From Candidatus Sulfopaludibacter sp. SbA3 (lineage in GTDB: Bacteria; Acidobacteriota; Terriglobia; 20CM-2-55-15), in contig CAMBFR010000018.1 in assembly GCA_945865815.1 (NCBI GenBank), forward strand, positions 1 through 50,754: a DNA stretch of 50,754 bases, given 5' to 3'. This document shows positions 25,094-34,399 of the stretch, in pieces. The notes below the pieces were generated by a model. It was given only the letters and a program-made list of their open reading frames with translations. It searched no databases and was not told the origin of the DNA. A program made the translations under genes and the position numbers. Position 1 is the stretch's first letter; every line of letters starts with the position of its first letter.

Positions 25094-25585
25094 TCAGGAT
25101 GTTTTTTTTCCAGCCAGCTTTTCGAGCGCCTCGCCGGTCACTCGAAATACGGTCCACTCGTCCATCGGAACGGCGCCGAAACTCTTGTAAAACCGGATGG
25201 CAGGCTCGTTCCAATCCAGAACAGACCACTCCAGCCGGCCGCATTGACGCGAGTGCGCAAGGTGCGCGATGTGTACCAGCATTTCGCGCCCGAATCCCCT
25301 GCCCCGCATTTCCGGAATCACGAACAGGTCTTCCAGATACATGCCTGGCCGGCCCAGGAAAGTCGAAAAATTGTGAAAAAACACGGCAAACGCGACAGGA
25401 GAATCCTCGTAGAAACCAAGGATTACCTCGGCGCCGCGATCCTTGCCGAAAAGGGACTCGCGAAGAGTCTCTTCGTCGGCGACAAAGGCATGGGAAAGCC
25501 GTTCGTATTCGGCAAGCTGGCGAATAAAGGACATGATGACCGGAGTGTCGTTCGCGGTGGCGGATTCGATTCGGAGTTGGGCCAT
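25094..25585 (-). CDS. GNAT N-acetyltransferase, diamine acetyltransferase-like
   Basis: The 163-residue protein has GNAT features: an N-terminal strand and helix (IRQLAEYERL), MYLEDLFVIPEMRGRGFGRE with the acetyl-CoA pyrophosphate loop RGRGFG, and the C-terminal EWSVLDWNEPAIRFYKSFGA. This spacing is that of the spermidine/spermine and thialysine acetyltransferase group. I start at the ATG at 25585 (MAQLRIES). The in-frame sequence before it encodes part of the REP-like palindrome at 25599-25626 and is not plausible protein. Confidence 0.85.
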   Translation of the reverse strand: MAQLRIESATANDTPVIMSFIRQLAEYERLSHAFVADEETLRESLFGKDRGAEVILGFYEDSPVAFAVFFHNFSTFLGRPGMYLEDLFVIPEMRGRGFGREMLVHIAHLAHSRQCGRLEWSVLDWNEPAIRFYKSFGAVPMDEWTVFRVTGEALEKLAGKKTS

Positions 25586-25598
25586 TGGAGGGGTTCCG

Positions 25599-25626
25599 GT
25601 GGGCGCGGGCTTCAGCCCCGCGCCCA
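25599..25626. repeat. GC-rich short palindromic repeat (REP-like), copy 2
   Basis: The palindrome GGGCGCGGGCTTCAGCCCCG followed by CGCCCAC is the reverse-oriented relative of copies at 22-48 and 41151-41178. It occupies nearly the whole spacer between the GNAT start and the ilvE stop. Confidence 0.75.
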
Positions 25627-25633
25627 CGGCTTT

Positions 25634-26614
25634 TCAGCTGACCTTCAGGGTCGTGCGCTCTTCCGTCTTCTTAACCTTCCCGGCAGCGCCCGACTCATAG
25701 ACCGGGTGGCACCAGTCACGATATTTCGGGTTCCGGCCGCGCACGACATCGAAAAAGATCTTCCGAAGCCGAGTCGTGGCATCGCCCATCACGCCGGTTC
25801 CGATCGCGCGATGATCGACGCGGGTAATCGCGCTGATCTGGACTCCGGTTCCGCAGAAGAATGCCTCGTCGGCGAGGTAGAGTTCGGTCCTGTCGATCTG
25901 GCGTTCCTGGACCTCCATCTTCAGTTCGTCGCGAACCAACTGTATGACCGTCCGCCGGGTGATCCCTTCAAGAACGTTCTCGGTGATGGGCGGCGTGGCG
26001 AATACGCCGTTTCGCAACAGGAAGACATTTGCGGCCGAGCCCTCCGAGATATGGCCGTTGTCGCTGAGCACGATGGCCTCATCGAAGCCGGCGCGCAACG
26101 CATCGGTCTTGGCAAATGCCGAATTCACATACGCGCCCGCGATCTTGCCGCGCGCGGGAATGACATTGTCGTCAATACGGCGCCACGCCGAAATGGTGAC
26201 GTGCATATTGTCTTCATTCTGGTTGTAGTGGCCAAATGGCAAGGCAACCATCGAAAGCTCGGGATTCAGATCGTGAAGACGAACACCGATGATTTCGTCG
26301 CCGTAAAACGCCAGCGGACGTACGTAGCAATCTTCCTTCAGGTTCTCCGTGCGGAGGAGATCGACGAGATTGCGGACCAGGTCTTCATGAGAGTAAGGAA
26401 GTTCCATGCATAGGAGCTTTCCCGACTGCAGAAACCGGCGGAAATGATCGTGCGGCCGGAATATGAAAAGCTGTTTCTCGTCGTCGTTCCAGTAGCCGCG
26501 AAGGCCACCGAAAACCGCAGTTCCATAATTCAGGGCGTGGGTCAAAACACCGACCTTGGCGTCTGAATACGGAATGATGCGACCTTTGAAGAACACAAAA
26601 TTCGGATTCGTCAC
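25634..26614 (-). CDS. ilvE: Branched-chain amino acid aminotransferase
   Basis: The 326-residue fold-type IV PLP enzyme carries out the last step of valine, leucine and isoleucine synthesis. Visible features are THALNYGTAVFGGLRGYW (about 25-42), the PLP lysine K169 in YVNSAFAKTDALRAGFDEA, the SEGSAANVFLL loop and GITRRTVIQL. The start is the GTG at 26614, with a strong GGAAGGAG Shine-Dalgarno 7 bp upstream. A much longer in-frame extension lies antisense to the MFS gene region and is rejected. ilvD is in the same window but not linked. Confidence 0.93.
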   Translation of the reverse strand: MTNPNFVFFKGRIIPYSDAKVGVLTHALNYGTAVFGGLRGYWNDDEKQLFIFRPHDHFRRFLQSGKLLCMELPYSHEDLVRNLVDLLRTENLKEDCYVRPLAFYGDEIIGVRLHDLNPELSMVALPFGHYNQNEDNMHVTISAWRRIDDNVIPARGKIAGAYVNSAFAKTDALRAGFDEAIVLSDNGHISEGSAANVFLLRNGVFATPPITENVLEGITRRTVIQLVRDELKMEVQERQIDRTELYLADEAFFCGTGVQISAITRVDHRAIGTGVMGDATTRLRKIFFDVVRGRNPKYRDWCHPVYESGAAGKVKKTEERTTLKVS

Positions 26615-26643
26615 AACGGCACTCCTTCCAATTTGATCAGGGC

Positions 26644-27900
26644 CTAGTCTACCACACGGTCTGCGGCAGGCCCGGCTGTGCTGGATGGAACGAGAGGCAC
26701 AGATTCCACAGGCGCCGGCAGGTCCACCTGGAATGCGAGGATGCTGACGAGACCGACAATGCCGGCGGCGAAGTAAAAAGGAGCCGCGTGTCCGAAGCCC
26801 TGAAACAGGGCGGTGGCGCAAAGCGGTGCGGCCACGCGAGCCAGCCCCGCGAATGTCTGGGCGATGCCCATCGTCGTGCCCAGTTCCGATTTCTCGGATG
26901 CGCGCGACATCAATGCCGTTGTAGCCGGAAAAAGCAGCGCCGTCCCGATCGGCACAAGAGGCACTGTCAGCGCGAGCATCCACAGGCTCGTGGCGGCAGG
27001 ATAGCTGAGCATACCGAGGATCAGACAGGCCGCGCCGGCGCGTATGGACCAGTGTTCGCCGATTCGATCGACCACCGGACCGATGAGTGCCGAACGCATG
27101 ATGACGGAGAAGACGCCGATATACAGGAAGACATAACCGATCGTCCTCTCCGTGACTCCGAACTCGGCGCCAAGATAGAGCGCGAGCACGGCGGAAAGCG
27201 ACGAGAACGCCAGCATGGATACGGAGTAGATCACTGTGAGCCGCTGAACGCGGCCCGCCGGATGCCGCACCACCGACCATACACCGTGCCACACCGGCTT
27301 CCGCTTTGCGGCAAGCGGGTCATGCTTCGGCATGGATTCCGGGAGCCATTTCCATGCAAAGAAGACGTTCACGATACATAACGAAGCAGCGATAATCCCC
27401 GGAGCTTCCTGTCCCCAATAGGACGCGAACGATCCGATAACCGGGCCAATCATGGTCCCGACATTCGTGCCGGCCGAGAGCCAGCCGAGCGAACGGGCGC
27501 GATCCTCGGGAGGCACGGTGTCCCCCACGTAGGCCTGCGTCACTCCGGTCGTGCCGCCCCCAAGGCCCTGCACGATTCGAGAAACAAAGAGGAGTCCGAT
27601 CGAGTCCGCGAAACCAAACATCAGGAAGCCGGCTGCGGATCCACTCAGTCCGATAAGAAGAGCGGGACGGCGGCCGTAGCGGTCGGAGACCCTGCCCCAG
27701 ATCGGCGCGGAAATAAGCTGGGCCACAAAAAACGACGCAAAGATCATTCCGATGGTTGTTGGAGACGCATTAAATTTGAGTGCGTAAAAAGGAATAAGGG
27801 GGAAAACCATCGCGGATCCCATCAAATCCATGCAGGCCACTGCAATGAGGATGGTCAGGCGCCGGAATTGATCGCGCTGGTCCGTGGATTGAGTCGTCAT
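26644..27900 (-). CDS. Major facilitator superfamily drug/metabolite antiporter, TetA-like
   Basis: The 418-residue protein has 12 predicted membrane helices and MFS motif A in the loop after helix 2 (GRVSDRYGRRP), with motif C-like GWLSAGTNVGTMIGPVIGSF in helix 5, which is characteristic of proton antiporters of the DHA1/TetA group. The substrate is unknown. The start is ATG at 27900. Upstream codons are part of a repeat-rich spacer. No Shine-Dalgarno is visible, and a TATAAT lies only 9 bp before the ATG (see the promoter entry). Confidence 0.88.
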   Translation of the reverse strand: MTTQSTDQRDQFRRLTILIAVACMDLMGSAMVFPLIPFYALKFNASPTTIGMIFASFFVAQLISAPIWGRVSDRYGRRPALLIGLSGSAAGFLMFGFADSIGLLFVSRIVQGLGGGTTGVTQAYVGDTVPPEDRARSLGWLSAGTNVGTMIGPVIGSFASYWGQEAPGIIAASLCIVNVFFAWKWLPESMPKHDPLAAKRKPVWHGVWSVVRHPAGRVQRLTVIYSVSMLAFSSLSAVLALYLGAEFGVTERTIGYVFLYIGVFSVIMRSALIGPVVDRIGEHWSIRAGAACLILGMLSYPAATSLWMLALTVPLVPIGTALLFPATTALMSRASEKSELGTTMGIAQTFAGLARVAAPLCATALFQGFGHAAPFYFAAGIVGLVSILAFQVDLPAPVESVPLVPSSTAGPAADRVVD

Positions 27901-27907
27901 AGAGCGT

Positions 27908-27915
27908 GGATTATA
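27908..27915 (-). promoter_or_regulatory. Candidate -10 element of the MFS gene
   Basis: On the minus strand a perfect TATAAT lies 9 bp before the ATG at 27900, in a region with no ribosome binding site. If used, transcription would begin at or next to the start codon and give a leaderless or nearly leaderless mRNA. The -35 region is poor. Confidence 0.35.
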
Positions 27916-27936
27916 CTCGACGGCCGGAATCGCTTT

Positions 27937-27960
27937 ACGCGGGGCTTCCGCCCCGTGCCC
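27937..27960. repeat. GC-rich short palindromic repeat (REP-like), copy 3
   Basis: ACGCGGGGCTTCCGCCCCGT followed by GCCC is a diverged member of the palindrome family found at 22, 25599, 28258 and 41151. It sits 36 bp upstream of the MFS start. Confidence 0.6.
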
Positions 27961-27994
27961 TGGAGTTTGGGCATTTGTGGGAGAGTAGCGCAAA

Positions 27995-28206
27995 AACTCC
28001 CCTCCGGGATGAGGAGGGGCGCCGTTCGCGCGTTTTTTAGCGAACGGCGGGGTGGTGTACATAATGCGAAGCCACCCTATAGATATTCGCGCAGCGCACC
28101 GATTTGAATGAGCGCTACGCGAGCATCCATAACGTGGCTTCGCGTCATTCCGTACCACCCCGTCTGCGCCTTCGGCGCAGCCACCCCTAAGACAGGAGGG
28201 GAGTTC
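27995..28206. repeat. REPIN-like element: two related repeat halves in inverted orientation
   Basis: The left half runs from AACTCCCCTCC through a GCCGTTCGC/GCGAACGGC hairpin (28021-28048) to GGGGTGGTGTAC and GCGAAGCCACC. The right half (28122-28206) reads back as TAACGTGGCTTCGCG, GTACCACCCCGTC, GGCGCAGCCACCCC and GGAGGGGAGTT. The two halves are therefore diverged inverted copies around a central spacer with no open frame of note. An almost identical copy of the right half, inverted, lies at 50643-50754. The layout suggests a nonautonomous element mobilised in trans. Confidence 0.7.
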
Positions 28207-28257
28207 GGACGCACGCTTCGCAAGCGTGAAGTTGAAGACGTCGATGCTAATGTCCAA

Positions 28258-28284
28258 ACGCGCGGGGCTTCAGCCCCGTGCAAC
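28258..28284. repeat. GC-rich short palindromic repeat (REP-like), copy 4
   Basis: GCGCGGGGCTTCAGCCCCGT has a perfect 7-bp CGGGGCT/AGCCCCG core. It lies 20 bp upstream of the DNA glycosylase start codon. Confidence 0.75.
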
Positions 28285-28303
28285 GTTCCATGGAATCCCA
28301 ACC

Positions 28304-28933
28304 ATGCTCAACCAGACTCAAATTCGCCAGGCGATGCGGCATCTTCGCGCCAGCGATCCCATCATGCGCGATCTCATCCGGCGGGCCGGTCCCTTCACGC
28401 TGAAGCTTCGACGCAATCGCTTCCAGTCTCTGGTTTACTCGATCCTGTCGCAGCAAATTTCGGGCAAGGCTGCTTTCGCCATCCGGACGCGGCTTGAACA
28501 GCACATCGCGCCGGAAAAGATCTCGCCGGAGCGCATCGCGCGGCTCACGGTTGAAGAGTTGCGATCCACAGGGATTTCAAATCAGAAGAGCACCTACCTG
28601 CTCGATCTCGCAAACCGGGTTATCGGCGGAGAGTTGCGGCTCGATCGCATGGCACGGATGCCGGACGACAAAGTGATTGAGGCACTGATTCCCGTGAAGG
28701 GGATCGGCGTGTGGACGGCGCAGATGTTTCTGATTTTTTCGCTGGGCCGGCTCGACGTATTCCCTCACGACGATCTCGGGGTTCGGATGGCGATCAGGAA
28801 ACTGTACGATCTCGACGACCTGCCCGACAAAGAAACCAGTCATCGAATCGCAACCGCGTGGCGACCTTATGCAAGCGTCGCCACGTGGTACTGCTGGCGC
28901 AGCCTGGACCTCGATAAGCCTAAGCCCAGGTGA
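28304..28933 (+). CDS. DNA-3-methyladenine glycosylase, AlkA-like
   Basis: The 209-residue protein belongs to the helix-hairpin-helix glycosylase superfamily that excises alkylated bases. It has the AlkA-type core ([15 protein letters not shown]), the hairpin [17 protein letters not shown] (about residues 126-142) and the catalytic aspartate in [10 protein letters not shown]. It lacks the extra N-terminal domain of E. coli AlkA, which is common in this subgroup. I chose the ATG at 28304 ([11 protein letters not shown]), since the in-frame upstream codons overlap a REP palindrome. Its 3' end overlaps the convergent molybdopterin-binding gene by 14 bp. Confidence 0.9.
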   Translation: MLNQTQIRQAMRHLRASDPIMRDLIRRAGPFTLKLRRNRFQSLVYSILSQQISGKAAFAIRTRLEQHIAPEKISPERIARLTVEELRSTGISNQKSTYLLDLANRVIGGELRLDRMARMPDDKVIEALIPVKGIGVWTAQMFLIFSLGRLDVFPHDDLGVRMAIRKLYDLDDLPDKETSHRIATAWRPYASVATWYCWRSLDLDKPKPR

Positions 28934-31133
28934 ATCCCATCTTCGCGAGCGGCAGCGCGCGGACTCGCCGGCCCGTTGCGGCGGCTATGGCATTGGTCAC
29001 TGCCGGAATGGCCGGCGGCAATGCCGGCTCACCGAGTCCGGTCGGCGGATTGTCCGTCGTCAGGAAGTGCACATCGAGCACCGGCGGCGACTGCGCCATG
29101 CGCACGGGTTGGTACTGGTTGAAGTTCCTCTGGACGACACGGCCTTTATCGATCGTGATTTCCCAGGCCATCATGTGGCTGAGCGCTTCGACGATGCCTC
29201 CCTGAGCCTGGTTGATCGACATGCTGGGGTTGACGATCTGTCTTCCAATGTCGCCCACAACCCAGACCTTGCTGACTTTCACCTTGTTGCCCGAATCGAC
29301 CGAGACCTCCGCCACGTGAGCGAAGTAGCCCCGATGAGAAAACTGGAAGGCAATGCCTCTGGCGGTTCCCCTGGGAAGCTTGTCACGATTCGCCCAGTCC
29401 GATCTCTGCGCCACCATTTCCAACACTCCGCGCATGCGCTTCGGATCGAAGTTATCGCCGCCCGCCGGAGCCGAGTTCAGCAACTCCAGGCGCAACTGCA
29501 GCGGATCCTTTTCGGCCACCAGGGCCAACTCATCCAGGAAAGACTGGAAGACGAAACTGAACGCGTTGCTGCGCGGCGCGCGCATTGCGCCGGTCGGTAT
29601 GCCGAACGGCGTGATATTGGTTTGACCGAAGGAGAAATTCGGAACGAACTTCGCCGGAAATTCGCCGGCCGAGATATTCCCCGAGTTTGTCGTCGTCTGT
29701 GGAGTCTGTCCCGTGCCGTAACTCACAAAGTGATTCTTCCACGCAACGACCTTGCCGGAAGCGTCGAGCCCGGCTTTAAGGAAATGGAATCCGCCGACGC
29801 GATAGAAATCGTGGGCCATGTCGTCTTCACGAGTCCACAACAGCTTCACCGGCACACCGATTTCCTTGGCTATCCACGCCGCTTCAACCACGAAGTCGTT
29901 GGTGAGACGCCGGCCGAAACCGCCACCCGTCTTCATGAGGTGAAGCGTGACGTCGCTCTGCTGTAATCCAAGCGTTCTCACCACAAGCTGGAGACCGGCA
30001 GCCGGAGTCTGGCTCGGGGCCCAGAGTTCGAGCTTTCCATCCTTGAAATGAGCGGTGCAATTCTGCGGCTCGAGCGGAGCATGCGACAGGAACGGATAGG
30101 TATAAGCCGCCTCCACGACCCTGGCTGCGCCGGCCAATGCCGCATCGGCATTCCCTTCGTCGGCGAGCATGAACCCCGGAGTTTTCGGCGCGATTTCCAT
30201 CGCCTGGCGTGCGAAAGCGTCACTGCTTTGCGTCGCCGTGGCGCCTTCATCCCATCGGACCTGCAGCTTCTGGCGGGCCGTGCGGGCCTGCCACCAGCTA
30301 TCGGCTACGATGGCGACGCCGGGCATCAAGCCGTTCAGCTCGGGTCCGCCCTGAACAATGAACGCATGACGAACGCCCGGCATTCTCTTGATCTCGTCGA
30401 GATTCGCGCTCACGACTTTGCCGGCGAACACCGGACACTTCTCAAACACGGCCCACAGCATGCCGGGCACCGTGAAGTCGATACTGAAAATGGGCTTGCC
30501 GGTTGCGATATTCAGGTTGTCGACTCCGGCGATCGGCTTGCCGATGATCTTGTAGTCCTTCGGATCCTTCAGCTTTACGGCATTTGGATCGGGCACGGGC
30601 AACGTTGCAGCCCGGGCAGCCAGCGCGCCGTACGTCATCGTTCGATTCGTGGGACGATGCGTGACGGTGCCGGAAGCGGTTGAGAGTTCGGATTCCGGAA
30701 CGCTCCAGGTCTGAGCTGCCGCGGTAAGCATGAGTTGCCGGCCGGCGGCGCCCACCTTTCTCAATGGATCCCAGTTTGTCGGAATGGCGGTGCTCCCGCC
30801 CGCAACCTGCGGACCGTACTTCGGATTGAAATCGGCCTGCTCGAGTTGCACGTCTTTCCAATCGACGTCCAGTTCGTCGGCAATGATCTGCGGCAACGCA
30901 TTGCGGATACCCTGACCGATTTCCGGGTTCTTGGCCATGATCGTGACCTTGCCATCGGCTGCGATGCGGATGAAGGCGGCCGGCAGCAACGGGGCCGGCG
31001 CCTGAGGGGGCGCCTGGGCCAGCAACGATTCGGGCTGGACGTAGAGGCTGATGAGCAGGCCGCCTCCACCAAGGGCAGTTACGCGCAGAAAAGAGCGCCG
31101 GTCTAAGAGCTGGTTCGTCTTTGTGTTTTTCAT
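28920..31133 (-). CDS. Tat-exported molybdopterin-binding subunit of a xanthine-dehydrogenase/IorB-type hydroxylase
   Basis: The 737-residue protein starts with a twin-arginine leader ([20 protein letters not shown], residues 11-30). The mature chain follows the isoquinoline 1-oxidoreductase beta subunit/aldehyde dehydrogenase large subunit family: [75 protein letters not shown] and the C-terminal [20 protein letters not shown] with its catalytic glutamate. It binds the molybdenum cofactor and would work in the periplasm with the 2Fe-2S subunit encoded 3 bp upstream. No FAD subunit is present, which fits the IorAB type. The substrate is unknown. Confidence 0.92.
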   Translation of the reverse strand: MKNTKTNQLLDRRSFLRVTALGGGGLLISLYVQPESLLAQAPPQAPAPLLPAAFIRIAADGKVTIMAKNPEIGQGIRNALPQIIADELDVDWKDVQLEQADFNPKYGPQVAGGSTAIPTNWDPLRKVGAAGRQLMLTAAAQTWSVPESELSTASGTVTHRPTNRTMTYGALAARAATLPVPDPNAVKLKDPKDYKIIGKPIAGVDNLNIATGKPIFSIDFTVPGMLWAVFEKCPVFAGKVVSANLDEIKRMPGVRHAFIVQGGPELNGLMPGVAIVADSWWQARTARQKLQVRWDEGATATQSSDAFARQAMEIAPKTPGFMLADEGNADAALAGAARVVEAAYTYPFLSHAPLEPQNCTAHFKDGKLELWAPSQTPAAGLQLVVRTLGLQQSDVTLHLMKTGGGFGRRLTNDFVVEAAWIAKEIGVPVKLLWTREDDMAHDFYRVGGFHFLKAGLDASGKVVAWKNHFVSYGTGQTPQTTTNSGNISAGEFPAKFVPNFSFGQTNITPFGIPTGAMRAPRSNAFSFVFQSFLDELALVAEKDPLQLRLELLNSAPAGGDNFDPKRMRGVLEMVAQRSDWANRDKLPRGTARGIAFQFSHRGYFAHVAEVSVDSGNKVKVSKVWVVGDIGRQIVNPSMSINQAQGGIVEALSHMMAWEITIDKGRVVQRNFNQYQPVRMAQSPPVLDVHFLTTDNPPTGLGEPALPPAIPAVTNAIAAATGRRVRALPLAKMGFTWA

Positions 31134-31136
31134 GGA

Positions 31137-31622
31137 TTACTCCCTTCCTGCCGCGGGCCGGGCAGCTGAGGCCATTTCGGCTGCTTTGTGAATCGCTTCG
31201 CGGATTCGCGTATACGTTCCGCAACGGCAGAGATTGCCGTTCATCGCCGTATCAATGTCGCGGTCGGTTGGCTTCGGAGTCCTTGCGAGCAGGGCGGCGG
31301 CGGCCAGGATCTGGCCTGCCTGACAGTAGCCGCACTGCGGCACGTCGATATCCTGCCAGGCGCGCTGGACGGGATGTGATCCGTCCACAGACAGGCCCTC
31401 AATTGTCAGGATCGGCGCGTTGGCTGCATTCGACACCGTCGTTGAGCACGAACGTATCGGTCGGCCGCCGAGTTGCACGGTGCAGGCGCCACACTGGCCG
31501 ACGCCGCATCCAAACTTCGTTCCTTTCATGTTCAAGACGTCGCGAAGGACCCACAGCAGGGGCATGTCCCCCGGTACGTCCACCGTTGTCGCTGTCCCAT
31601 TCACGGTCAATCTGTACGGCAT
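31137..31622 (-). CDS. (2Fe-2S)-binding small subunit, IorA-like
   Basis: The 161-residue protein contains two [2Fe-2S] clusters. The plant-type N-terminal one has C39, C44, C47 and C59 ([15 protein letters not shown] and IRSC). The all-helical C-terminal one has C97, C100, C132 and C134 ([11 protein letters not shown] and [12 protein letters not shown]). It passes electrons from the molybdenum centre of the partner subunit at 28920. It has no signal peptide, so it would be exported together with its Tat-bearing partner. It is the first gene of the pair. Confidence 0.93.
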   Translation of the reverse strand: MPYRLTVNGTATTVDVPGDMPLLWVLRDVLNMKGTKFGCGVGQCGACTVQLGGRPIRSCSTTVSNAANAPILTIEGLSVDGSHPVQRAWQDIDVPQCGYCQAGQILAAAALLARTPKPTDRDIDTAMNGNLCRCGTYTRIREAIHKAAEMASAARPAAGRE

Positions 31623-31732
31623 AATTCAACCCCCGATTCGTTAAGCGGCTGCAAAGCCATTGAGCAATGTTGGGGTGACATGTTGCTACGGTTTCGGGAA
31701 ATGAAGAAACAAAAAATTGCTGGCGAAGGCCG

Positions 31733-32860
31733 ATGGTAGACTTCGAAAACATGCAAAAAATACTGGATCTTGCCACTCCTTGTCTGGTCCTCGATCTCGA
31801 CCGCTTCGAGTCCAATATCGAAAAGATGAGCCGATTCGCAAAAAGCCATTCGGTTTCAATGCGTCCCCACGCAAAGACTCACAAGTGCGTGGAGGTCGCG
31901 CGCCGGCAGATCGCGCGAGGCGCAATCGGTATCAGTGTCGCGACGATCGCTGAAGCCGAGGTTATGACGGCTGCGGGAATCCGGGGCTTGTTGCTGACGG
32001 GGGAGATGGTTGGCGAACCCAAGGTTTCACGCCTGATGCGCGTCATGTCGCAGGCTCCCGACACGATGGCCGTTGTCGATAATCCTGAAAACGTCCGTGA
32101 ACTGGAGCGCGCGGCAGCAGCGGCGGGTGTCCAAATGACCCTGCTCATCGATCTCGATATCGGGCAGAACCGGACCGGAATCCAGCCGGGCGAACCGGCG
32201 CTCGATCTGGCTGAAGAGATCTCGCGAGCGCGAAATCTCTCACTGAAGGGCATTTGCGCGTATGCGGGACATGCGGCGCATGTGGTCGGCTTCGAGGCCC
32301 GGAAGGCCGCTTCGATAAAGGCCATGGGCCGGGCGCTGGAAACGCGCGACCTGCTTCGCCACAATGGCCACAACGTCGAGATTCTCAGCGGGGGAAGCTC
32401 CGGCACGTACAACATCGACCCGGAAATCGATGGAGTGACCGAGCTCCAGTCGGGGTCTTACGTTTTCATGGATGTGGAATACCGGAGAATCGGCGGGCAG
32501 AGCGGATCCGTGTACCAGGACTTCGAGCCTGCGCTGACCGTCCTTTCGACCGTGATCCATCGATCGAAGGAAAAAACGATCGTCGATGCCGGACTGAAAG
32601 CGTTCGCAACCGATCGCGCGTTCGGACCGGAACTGCTGGACGCGACGGGCATCAGTTATACATTCGCCGGCGACGAGCACGGATCGCTGAAGCTGGAGAA
32701 TCCGAGCCGCGAAGTCCGTTTGGGAGACAAGCTTCGATTCATCCCCCCGCACTGCGACCCCAACGTCAACCTGTACGACCGGATTTACTGCGCGCGAGGA
32801 GAGAACGTCGAGGGTTTCTGGCCCATCATGCAGCGGGCGACCGGGGCTCCGTATTTCTGA
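31733..32860 (+). CDS. D-threonine aldolase / D-serine dehydratase-like PLP enzyme
   Basis: The 375-residue fold-type III PLP enzyme has the alanine-racemase-like N-terminal barrel with the PLP lysine K48 in SMRPHAKTHKCVEVA, a phosphate-binding GGSSGTYN loop and the C-terminal metal-site motif PPHCDPNVNLYD. The H-C-D arrangement lies between D-threonine aldolase (HxD) and eukaryotic-type D-serine dehydratase (HxC), so either activity is possible. The ATG at 31733 has GAAGG only 3 bp before it. A second ATG at 31751 (MQKILDLATPC) could be the true start. Transcribed away from the molybdenum hydroxylase pair. Confidence 0.87.
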   Translation: MVDFENMQKILDLATPCLVLDLDRFESNIEKMSRFAKSHSVSMRPHAKTHKCVEVARRQIARGAIGISVATIAEAEVMTAAGIRGLLLTGEMVGEPKVSRLMRVMSQAPDTMAVVDNPENVRELERAAAAAGVQMTLLIDLDIGQNRTGIQPGEPALDLAEEISRARNLSLKGICAYAGHAAHVVGFEARKAASIKAMGRALETRDLLRHNGHNVEILSGGSSGTYNIDPEIDGVTELQSGSYVFMDVEYRRIGGQSGSVYQDFEPALTVLSTVIHRSKEKTIVDAGLKAFATDRAFGPELLDATGISYTFAGDEHGSLKLENPSREVRLGDKLRFIPPHCDPNVNLYDRIYCARGENVEGFWPIMQRATGAPYF

Positions 32861-32898
32861 GACGTCGTCAAGGGACGGCCGTAGCCGCCCCCTCGACA

Positions 32899-33300
32899 CT
32901 AATTGGTTCTCTTCTCGAGCACGCTCAGACGGGGGTCGCAGACAGTTTCGAACCGGACGAAGTCCGCGGAAAGAGTCTCCTCGATACGACGCACTTCGGC
33001 GACGAATTCGCGCCGGCCGGCTTCCATCTGTATATCCATCGCGCCGAACCGCGCCATACATTTCGTGTCCAGCGAATCGACTTTGCCGGCAAGGACATCA
33101 ATCTTGGCTTCCAGTCCGGCTTCGATCGCTTTCATCTCGCCGCGAAAGCCCTCGATCTGACCGCGCAGTCCCTCAATTTGGCCATGGAGTCCCTCAATTT
33201 TGCCGTGGATTCCCTCAATCTGACCATGGATCCTCTCGATCTGCGGGGCGAGGATCGCCTGCAATGCTTCCTTTATTTCTTCAATCATCTTCTTGTCCAT
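32899..33300 (-). CDS. Coiled-coil protein with heptad-length tandem repeats
   Basis: The 133-residue protein is predicted almost entirely helical. Residues 21-55 are five successive seven-residue repeats (IERIHGQ, IEGIHGK, IEGLHGQ, IEGLRGQ, IEGFRGE) with isoleucine and leucine or phenylalanine at the core positions, a textbook coiled coil. At DNA level they are 21-bp repeats (33136-33240). The rest (EAKIDVLAGKVDSLDTK, EVRRIEETLSADFVRFE) continues the coil. The partner and function are unknown. Confidence 0.75.
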   Translation of the reverse strand: MDKKMIEEIKEALQAILAPQIERIHGQIEGIHGKIEGLHGQIEGLRGQIEGFRGEMKAIEAGLEAKIDVLAGKVDSLDTKCMARFGAMDIQMEAGRREFVAEVRRIEETLSADFVRFETVCDPRLSVLEKRTN

Positions 33301-33415
33301 TGTGGTTGCGCAGAGGGCGGGATTATCTTACTCCAACCATGAGCGTCGCGATACTCGACGTTCTCCCAGATGGAGAGGGCCTCCGGGTCGCCTCAAGTCC
33401 AGTGAGAAATGCCTG

Positions 33416-34342
33416 CTAATTGATCGCTTCCACAGGAAAACTCGCCGAGGTATCGCCTTCGATTCCCAGGCCGATCGCGCCAAACTGCGTCGAGGAGGAA
33501 GTGAACGTAATGTATTGATACCTGGTTGTAGAACCGGTGTCGGGCGCCAGGCACGGCGCGCAGCCCGTCCCGCTCAGGAATGTCGCCAAAAACTGCGCCG
33601 TTTGGTTATTCGCCGCCAGGCTGGCGGTACGCGCCGCAAGAGCGGTCCCATTGCTGTCCTTGAGCGTTACGGTGATATTTGCGGACGCCTCTCCGGTGTT
33701 GACGATCGCGAAGCCCGTGTCCGAACCGGTCACCGCATTCCGGAATCGCGGCGTCACAAAGTTCTTCAGGTTTGCCGGACTCGAGGCGAGTCCGACCCTG
33801 CCCAAAAGCCTGCCGCTGAATTCGCGAATCTCGTAGAAGGACGATATCGTCACGTTGCTGCTCGTGGTGAACTTCCCCCAGTTGACGGCCCCATCAAAGA
33901 CCGTGGGACTGTTGGCGCCACTGACGGAGATCACCAGGATGCTGTTTGCGGCCACGCTCGCGTTGGACAACGTCCCGGTAAAGGTCGGCGTGCCGGTAAG
34001 GTTTGTCGTGTATGCAGTCGTCGACGGAGTCCCGGCTTGCGTATAAAAGTTCCCCGTCACGGTAACGGCTGTCGAGTTGGTGTTGATCACCTGGATCACG
34101 GTCGTATATAGCGAGCCAAAATTCCCAAACGCAATGTGCGGAACAACTTTCGTAGTCGTCGTAACGGTTCCACCGGTCCCGCCGGTACCACCTGTGCCGC
34201 CGGTTCCGCCTGTCTGGCCATAGACCAGGAATTTCGAGTCAAACCCATTGGACCATTCGCCGATTCTTCCGGCAAACAGCACAAACACGGCTGTCATCGC
34301 CACCAACGCCAGCCCTTCGCGAATCCGCTTGCACTTGCGCAT
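33416..34342 (-). CDS. Secreted hypothetical protein with Gly-Gly-Thr linker
   Basis: The 308-residue protein has an N-terminal basic region and hydrophobic segment (LALVAMTAVFVLFAGRI) that act as signal peptide or anchor. A low-complexity GGTGGTGGTGGTGGT linker follows, then a beta-rich, threonine- and asparagine-rich domain (about 85-308). The latter resembles exported Ig-like or beta-sandwich proteins of soil bacteria, but I recognise no named family. The ATG at 34342 has AAGGAG 7 bp upstream. An in-frame ATG further upstream has no such site. The linker DNA is a 9-bp repeat prone to slippage. Confidence 0.75.
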   Translation of the reverse strand: MRKCKRIREGLALVAMTAVFVLFAGRIGEWSNGFDSKFLVYGQTGGTGGTGGTGGTGGTVTTTTKVVPHIAFGNFGSLYTTVIQVINTNSTAVTVTGNFYTQAGTPSTTAYTTNLTGTPTFTGTLSNASVAANSILVISVSGANSPTVFDGAVNWGKFTTSSNVTISSFYEIREFSGRLLGRVGLASSPANLKNFVTPRFRNAVTGSDTGFAIVNTGEASANITVTLKDSNGTALAARTASLAANNQTAQFLATFLSGTGCAPCLAPDTGSTTRYQYITFTSSSTQFGAIGLGIEGDTSASFPVEAIN

Positions 34343-34399
34343 GTGAATCTCCTTAGCGGGGCGTCTTCCCGCCCCGGATTGCATACCATCAAACCACTT

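Noticed and set aside
24102-25190. Open frame opposite cofG
   Set aside because: cofG has its cluster cysteines and conserved blocks on the other strand; this frame also runs past the cofG start into another gene.
26615-27292. N-terminal extension of the ilvE frame
   Set aside because: It lies in another frame of the MFS gene; the GTG at 26614 has a strong ribosome-binding site and gives a normal-length enzyme.
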